The notes under the pieces are model-generated. The model made no database searches and was not told the DNA's origin. It worked only from the letters and a program-made list of their open reading frames with translations. Below, in pieces: positions 15,907 through 20,137 of a DNA stretch of 20,137 nt (position 1 is its first letter; the number at the start of each line of letters is the position of its first letter). The DNA is from Flavobacteriaceae bacterium (GTDB taxonomy: Bacteria > Bacteroidota > Bacteroidia > Flavobacteriales > Flavobacteriaceae). The stretch is from the NCBI GenBank assembly GCA_002709185.1, contig PAQB01000046.1:1-20137 (forward strand), written 5' to 3'. Both the position numbers and the translations under genes were made by a program.

Positions 15907-17568
15907 TTATGGCAATCGTATTTTTTCAACAAGTTGTTGAATATTTTCAGGCGTTTGTTTTGTGAAGTTACAAACAACAATCGCGACTCCAAAATTAAGA
16001 AGCATGGCAAAGGTGCCAAATCCTTCAGGAGAGATTCCAAACCACCAATCTGATTGGGTTCCACCACCAAACCAACCAAATTTGAACTTTGTCATATAAA
16101 ACAGCATGAGCGTAACGCCTACAATCATTCCAGAAATGGCGCCCTCTTTGTTCATTTTTTTATAGAAAATTCCCATTAAAATAGCTGGAAAAAAAGACGC
16201 TGCGGCCAAACCAAATGCCAAAGCCACAGTGGCCGCTACAAATCCTGGAGGATTAATCCCGAAATAGCCAGCCAAACAAACTGCCAATGTTGCGGCAATG
16301 CGCGCTGAAATAAGTTCCCCTTTTTCAGAAATACTAGGTAAGATCATTTTCTTTAACAAGTCGTGAGAAACAGCAGATGAAATTACCAATAAAAGGCCTG
16401 CTGCCGTAGATAATGCCGCAGCCAATGCTCCAGCTGCAAGAAGGGCAATGACCCAATTGGGTAAATCTGCAATTTCTGGGTTAGCCAATACCATGATATC
16501 CGCATCTACATTCAGTTCATTTACCTCTGTATCTGCGACATACTGAATCAGTCCATCTCTATTTTTATCTTCAAATTTTAACAAGCCCGTATCTTCCCAT
16601 TTACTAAACCACTCAGGCATATCGACATAGGGTTGATTACTCACGGTTTCAATGAGGTTCGTTCTAGAAAAAACAGCAATTGCTGGGGCTGTGGTGTACA
16701 GTACAGCAATGAATAGCAAAGCCCAACCTGCAGATTTTCTGGCATCGCTTACTTTTTTTACAGTGAAAAATCGAACAATCACATGGGGTAATCCAGCAGT
16801 TCCTACCATGAGTGCCATGGTTATGAAAAATACATCAACAGTTGATTTACTTCCGGTAGTATATTCGTGAAAACCCAATTCTTTATGCAATCCGTCGAGT
16901 TTGTCCAACAAAAACACACCGTCACTGCCAGAATCTCCAAATCCGATTTGTGGAATGGCATTTCCTGTAGCAATTATAGAGATATAAATCGCTGGTACCA
17001 TAAATGCAAAAATAAGCACACAGTATTGCGCTACCTGAGTGTAGGTTATGCCTTTCATGCCTCCCAAAACAGCGTAGAACAAGACAATGCCCATTCCAAT
17101 TAAAACACCAGATGTAATATCGACTTCTAAATACCTAGAAAAAACAACACCAACGCCGCGCATTTGACCAGCTATATAGGTGAATGAAACAATCAAAGCA
17201 CAAAAAACGGCAACCCCTCTAGCCGTGTTTGAATAGTATCGGTCACCAATAAAATCGGGGACTGTAAATTTCCCAAATTTGCGCAGGTAAGGCGCCAGTA
17301 GTAGTGCCAGTAATACATAACCTCCCGTCCAACCCATGAGGTAAACAGAGCCATCGTAACCTGTAAATGAAATGATACCAGCCATGGAAATAAACGAAGC
17401 TGCAGACATCCAATCTGCTGCAGTTGCCATACCATTTGCTATGGGGTGTACACCTCCACCTGCAACATAAAATTCGCTTGTTGATGACGCTCTAGACCAA
17501 AGGGCAATGCCAATATAAAGTGTGAAGCTGAGTCCTACAGCTATCCAAATCCAATATTGAAGCGCCAT
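15907..17568 (-). CDS. Sodium:solute symporter large subunit (VC_2705/ActP-like)
   Basis: A 553-aa polytopic inner-membrane protein of the sodium:solute symporter family. SSS-family motifs are visible: SEFYVAGGGVHPIANGMATAADWMSAASF (split over 31-59), GYDGSVYLMGWTGGY, GGMKGITYTQVAQ (169-181), LPHVIVRFFTV (260-270) and a GALAAALSTAAGLLLVISS helix (380-398). The paired small subunit directly upstream identifies the two-component VC_2705 subfamily, related to acetate permeases. Likely substrate is acetate or another short carboxylate. An extramembrane loop (about 302-370) is unusually long for the general family and includes an EF-hand-like DKNRDGLIQ at 334-342. The start ATG shares one base with the small subunit stop (TAATG), indicating translational coupling. 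It converges on the PUL and is probably independent of it. Confidence 0.92.
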   Translation of the reverse strand: MALQYWIWIAVGLSFTLYIGIALWSRASSTSEFYVAGGGVHPIANGMATAADWMSAASFISMAGIISFTGYDGSVYLMGWTGGYVLLALLLAPYLRKFGKFTVPDFIGDRYYSNTARGVAVFCALIVSFTYIAGQMRGVGVVFSRYLEVDITSGVLIGMGIVLFYAVLGGMKGITYTQVAQYCVLIFAFMVPAIYISIIATGNAIPQIGFGDSGSDGVFLLDKLDGLHKELGFHEYTTGSKSTVDVFFITMALMVGTAGLPHVIVRFFTVKKVSDARKSAGWALLFIAVLYTTAPAIAVFSRTNLIETVSNQPYVDMPEWFSKWEDTGLLKFEDKNRDGLIQYVADTEVNELNVDADIMVLANPEIADLPNWVIALLAAGALAAALSTAAGLLLVISSAVSHDLLKKMILPSISEKGELISARIAATLAVCLAGYFGINPPGFVAATVALAFGLAAASFFPAILMGIFYKKMNKEGAISGMIVGVTLMLFYMTKFKFGWFGGGTQSDWWFGISPEGFGTFAMLLNFGVAIVVCNFTKQTPENIQQLVEKIRLP

Positions 17569-17822
17569 TAGTTTTGCTTTTTAACAAATTGATTGTCTAG
17601 CTTATTCATCAAATAAATATAAACAAAAATTAAAATTACAAAGGTGTATATTGCTCCTTGCTGTGCAAACCAAAACCCAAGCTTGAAGCCTCCAAGTTTT
17701 ATGGAATTTAAGTTGTCAACGAATAGGATTCCAGCGCCAAAGGAAACTGCAAACCACAATAGAAGCAAGATTGATAAATAAAAGAGGTTTTTTTTCCAGT
17801 AAGATTGTTTCTCAGAAACCAT
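17568..17822 (-). CDS. Symporter small subunit, DUF4212-type
   Basis: An 84-aa membrane protein with two predicted transmembrane helices (about 13-34 and 53-72), each flanked by charged residues. FGAGILFVDNLNSIKLGGFKLGFWFAQQGAIYTFV, read in pieces, is typical of DUF4212 proteins: the helices flank a short conserved loop with FGFWxAQQG-like sequence. These proteins are always paired with a VC_2705-type symporter, which follows here with a one-base overlap. The start at 17822 gives a short charged N-terminus (VSEKQSYWKKN). Confidence 0.9.
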   Translation of the reverse strand: MVSEKQSYWKKNLFYLSILLLLWFAVSFGAGILFVDNLNSIKLGGFKLGFWFAQQGAIYTFVILIFVYIYLMNKLDNQFVKKQN

Positions 17823-17886
17823 TTTAATAAATGTATAAACAGTTTATGAATTTACATTTTTTATTTAACAGTTTGTTGTTTTTGTG

Positions 17887-17913
17887 CAAAAACTATTTAC
17901 TATGCTTAGACAA
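17887..17913 (-). promoter_or_regulatory. Possible promoter of the symporter operon
   Basis: On the minus strand TTG (17913-17911) is followed 15 bases later by TAGTTTTTG (17895-17887), close to the Bacteroidota consensus TTTG … TAnnTTTG but with one extra base inside the -7 box. It would start transcription some 55-60 bases before the small subunit ATG. It is suggestive only. Confidence 0.28.
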
Positions 17914-17914
17914 T

Positions 17915-17947
17915 AAAAAAACCAGACCGTTGAAAGAGGAGTTTTTT
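17915..17947 (-). terminator. Possible weak terminator after the lamin-tail/micro-protein operon
   Basis: On the minus strand an A run followed by CTCC (17947-17938) can pair with GGTCTGG plus T7 (17928-17915) with bulges and mismatches, about 8 pairs. The A-run/T-run layout and its position 12 bases after the 49-codon gene fit a terminator, but the stem is poor. It also has A/T runs suitable for the opposite direction. Confidence 0.35.
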
Positions 17948-17958
17948 ATAATTTATTA

Positions 17959-18108
17959 TTAAAATCCAAAACCGGGTTGTTGTGGAGATTGTGCTTGTGC
18001 TTTTTTGGGACTTAATATCATGAAAGTACCTAAGGCCGTAAGCCCCGCATAACGCCCTAATTTTTTTAGTGCTTGTTGTCTGGTGATGTTGTCTTTTTCC
18101 TTTCTCAT
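17959..18108 (-). CDS. 49-aa micro-protein with a Tat-like leader lacking the twin arginine
   Basis: An ATG-started frame of 49 codons, too short for usual gene finders. It reads: charged start (MRKEKDNITRQQALKKLGR), hydrophobic stretch (YAGLTALGTFMILS), a PKKAQA cleavage-like site, then only about 10 residues (QSPQQPGFGF). The pattern is that of a Tat leader (ITRRxALKK) in which the second Arg is Gln. It starts 10 bases after the stop of the large lamin-tail protein, so the two are probably co-transcribed. The ordered composition (charged, hydrophobic, AQA site, Pro/Gly tail) argues against a chance frame. I have a vague memory of similar short flavobacterial proteins but cannot check it. 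Function is unknown; it could be a membrane-anchored peptide or a precursor of a short secreted peptide. Confidence 0.7.
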   Translation of the reverse strand: MRKEKDNITRQQALKKLGRYAGLTALGTFMILSPKKAQAQSPQQPGFGF

Positions 18109-18118
18109 GAATTAAATA

Positions 18119-20137
18119 TTAGTTTAGGATAATTTTTTTTGTAATAATTTTATTTGTGGTTTCTAGTTTAGCAATATAAACACCTTGAGATAATTCTGGT
18201 AATTCAATATCATTGACCGCTGATCCCATAAAGGAAGCCTCTAGTACCTGTTTTCCTATTATATTGTATAAGTAAATATTGGCCATCCCGCTTTGTACAC
18301 CAACAATTCGCAAGTTTTTCTCAGACGATTTGTACACGCTGATATTATTGTTTGACGCTACACTAGCGGCATGTAAACTCTGTGATGTAGTATGCAAATA
18401 ATAACGACCAATTCCTTGGGCATCACTCTCAAGTGTGGTGCTATAGTTTGATTCTTCATCTAACAATGTAAAGCTATCATCTGTCTTGTCTTCTAAAAAG
18501 AGACTAATCCCTGCTGGTAGGTTACTTCCCAAAGCACTGATAGTAATATCTGTGCCAGAGACGGCATTAACCCCCACAGGAATGACCATGTTTTCATAGT
18601 TATTGGGTGGTAAAGATTGTACCTGATAATTCTTTCCTTCACCATCAGAAACTAAATGCGTGAAGATCGCCAGTGGATTAGAAACCCCATTAAATAATTC
18701 CCCATCATAGCCTACATCAAAACCAGTAGTCATATTTTCTATGTAGTAGATTTTTGCTATTCTTGTATCTGTTTGATCATGTATTGTTAGATGTATTTCT
18801 GGTCTAGTTCCTGGTCTTTGAAAAGTACCTCCACTGCTAGCTTGGTTAGATTCATCAAAGTTGAAGGTGCCTCCAGCGGCATTTGCTTTAACAAAAAAGC
18901 CTTGAGCAGGTGCTATAATCATAGCATCGGCTATTGTTTTTACTTCATAAGCACTTGTTGATTGATCCCAAACCCAGAGTGTAGATGTCTCTGAAATCGC
19001 ACCTTCATTAGTTAAAAAAGTAGCACTAGAGATGTGAGAAGTGTAAGGATTTCCTAAGAGATTAAAACGATTTCCAGCGTTAGAGAGAGCAACATCAATA
19101 CCAGCATCATCTGTATTTATTGTTCCCGTAAAAGAGATGGCTCCAGCTGAACTTCTTTTAGTAGCATAACCTGTTCCGGCAGAATAGGTTGCACTTTCAC
19201 CTGCCTGCATGTAATCCCAAGTATCATCACTGGGAATGTGGAGAGCAATAGCTCTGTTGTTTCCGGTTCCTGAAGCTATACTGTTGGCAGTTACATAGGC
19301 ATCATCATAAGTTTCTCCAACAACAGGAGAAGAAACCAAATACCAGTTGGTAGTTGCAAGATCTCTGGTATAGGTAACACTTCCAGAAAATGTAGATTGT
19401 GCAATTAGAGAGCCCCCTGAATTTATAGTTACTGAATTAACAGTAACGGCTCCTGATGCTGATGGATAGTTGCTTAGTCCTGAAGAAATCCAGACGTTGT
19501 CTGAAGCTGATGAAGGGGTGCTATTGGTATCCCAATTTGATGAATTTGTCCAATCACTATCGGAAGATCCGGTCCAAGATTTTGAAAAAGGAATATTATC
19601 AGCATTTCTTCTTCCTGGAGAAAAAAGAGCAGAATTCCCGGCAATCGTTGAGTGTTTAACAAAACTTCCCGAAAGATCTGTTCCTCTAGCTACTGATTGA
19701 TTATCGCTACCTTCTGCTCCGTAAGTATACGAAGTAATTGTTGTAGATGAATCATCTTTTATAAAAATTGTATCACCGCCATTATTTAAACCTAAATAGC
19801 CAACTGTGGCAACTTGGGTTAAACAAGGAATATTAGTTGGAGTTCCACCACCAAAAACAACTATAACAGCACCAGCAGGAATTACCGTTCCTGCGGCAAA
19901 AGTATGCCTTAAACCACTGTTGTCGTTTATGGTATAGTTTGAAATATCTAATACCCCACCTGATGCATTGTAAATTTCAATAAACTCGTCATCTGTTGTA
20001 CTTGATGTTCCGTCTCCATTGGCATCTCCATTTGAAGCATGTGGATCAGCTTGAAACTCATTAATGACCAAATTTGGTAATTCGTCATCTGTTATTGTAA
20101 CAGTATGTTGGCTGGTTCCCAAATCTGCAGTTCCTGA
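18119..20137 (-). CDS. T9SS-exported lamin-tail-domain protein (5' part beyond the window)
   Basis: The last 672 residues of a larger secreted protein; the frame is open to the window edge. The codon at 20122 is TTG read as Leu inside the sequence SGTADLGTSQHTVTITDDE, the end of a Calx-beta-type repeat, so the real start lies outside. Following it: a lamin-tail domain (about residues 20-165 of the visible part, with LVINEFQADP, DEFIEIYNAS, LDISNYTINDN and SFVKHSTI…FSPGRRN), a WTGSSDSDWTNSSNW segment, a long beta-rich region (GWxLVSSPV- and FNLLGNPYTS-like motifs, about 250-400, frequent in T9SS cargo), and a sorting domain at the C-terminus (SVYKSSEKNLRIVG, YLYNIIGKQVL, ELSQGVYIAKLET, KKIILN). 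Lamin-tail domains occur in secreted nucleases and adhesins; no nuclease motif is visible. It lies 10 bases upstream of the micro-protein gene in the same orientation. Confidence 0.9.
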   Translation of the reverse strand, partial: SGTADLGTSQHTVTITDDELPNLVINEFQADPHASNGDANGDGTSSTTDDEFIEIYNASGGVLDISNYTINDNSGLRHTFAAGTVIPAGAVIVVFGGGTPTNIPCLTQVATVGYLGLNNGGDTIFIKDDSSTTITSYTYGAEGSDNQSVARGTDLSGSFVKHSTIAGNSALFSPGRRNADNIPFSKSWTGSSDSDWTNSSNWDTNSTPSSASDNVWISSGLSNYPSASGAVTVNSVTINSGGSLIAQSTFSGSVTYTRDLATTNWYLVSSPVVGETYDDAYVTANSIASGTGNNRAIALHIPSDDTWDYMQAGESATYSAGTGYATKRSSAGAISFTGTINTDDAGIDVALSNAGNRFNLLGNPYTSHISSATFLTNEGAISETSTLWVWDQSTSAYEVKTIADAMIIAPAQGFFVKANAAGGTFNFDESNQASSGGTFQRPGTRPEIHLTIHDQTDTRIAKIYYIENMTTGFDVGYDGELFNGVSNPLAIFTHLVSDGEGKNYQVQSLPPNNYENMVIPVGVNAVSGTDITISALGSNLPAGISLFLEDKTDDSFTLLDEESNYSTTLESDAQGIGRYYLHTTSQSLHAASVASNNNISVYKSSEKNLRIVGVQSGMANIYLYNIIGKQVLEASFMGSAVNDIELPELSQGVYIAKLETTNKIITKKIILN

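Noticed and set aside
19456..19700. Two overlapping + strand open frames inside the lamin-tail gene
   Set aside because: They lie opposite a well-supported coding sequence, have no recognisable features, and look like antisense shadows.
20120..20122. TTG as the start of the lamin-tail protein
   Set aside because: The frame continues upstream to the window edge with a Calx-beta-type sequence, so this codon is an internal Leu.
1..20137. CRISPR arrays, tRNA/rRNA genes, insertion sequences, phage or integrase genes
   Set aside because: No regularly spaced direct repeats, RNA gene signatures, transposase motifs or terminal inverted repeats were seen by eye.

Overview
The window looks like chromosomal DNA of a marine flavobacterium (Bacteroidota). 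It is AT-rich, Shine-Dalgarno sites are not obvious, and there is a SusC/SusD pair. Three proteins carry type IX secretion system (T9SS) C-terminal sorting domains, and three S1-family sulfatases occur together, which is typical of degraders of sulfated algal polysaccharides. I see no tRNA, rRNA, CRISPR array, insertion sequence or integrase, and no gene-free stretch longer than about 140 bases.

Region 1 (1-7802, + strand): the tail of an unidentified gene, then susC, susD, an S1 sulfatase, a 110-aa secreted helical protein and a 328-aa T9SS-exported protein built from two copies of an unnamed beta-rich domain. Spacing is tight, so this is probably one operon that begins upstream of the window. 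It closes with a strong hairpin terminator at 7756-7802.

Region 2 (7815-15881, + strand): an S1 sulfatase with a TTG start, a 752-aa multidomain T9SS-exported GH128-like glycosidase with a GTG start, an iduronate-2-sulfatase-like S1 sulfatase, a CotH-kinase-like lipoprotein and a GH10 enzyme. Together with region 1 this is a polysaccharide utilisation locus (PUL). The likely scheme is that surface enzymes cut a sulfated glycan, SusD and the two-domain protein hold it, SusC imports oligosaccharides, and periplasmic or surface sulfatases plus GH10 finish them. GH10 and GH128-like enzymes point to a beta-linked xylan- or glucan-like backbone with sulfate at several positions, but the real substrate cannot be read from the sequence.

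Region 3 (15907-17822, - strand): a two-gene sodium:solute symporter (small DUF4212-type subunit plus large ActP/VC_2705-type subunit), convergent with the PUL and probably unrelated to it.

Region 4 (17959-20137, - strand): the C-terminal 672 residues of a large T9SS-exported lamin-tail-domain protein, followed 10 bases later by a 49-codon gene. That small gene encodes a Tat-like leader lacking the twin arginine, with only about 10 residues after it.

The most interesting features are the unnamed ~105-115-aa domain present in three copies in two neighbouring PUL genes, the CotH-like lipoprotein and altered GH10 within a sulfatase-rich PUL, the terminator placed directly against a TTG-started sulfatase, and the 49-aa secreted micro-protein.
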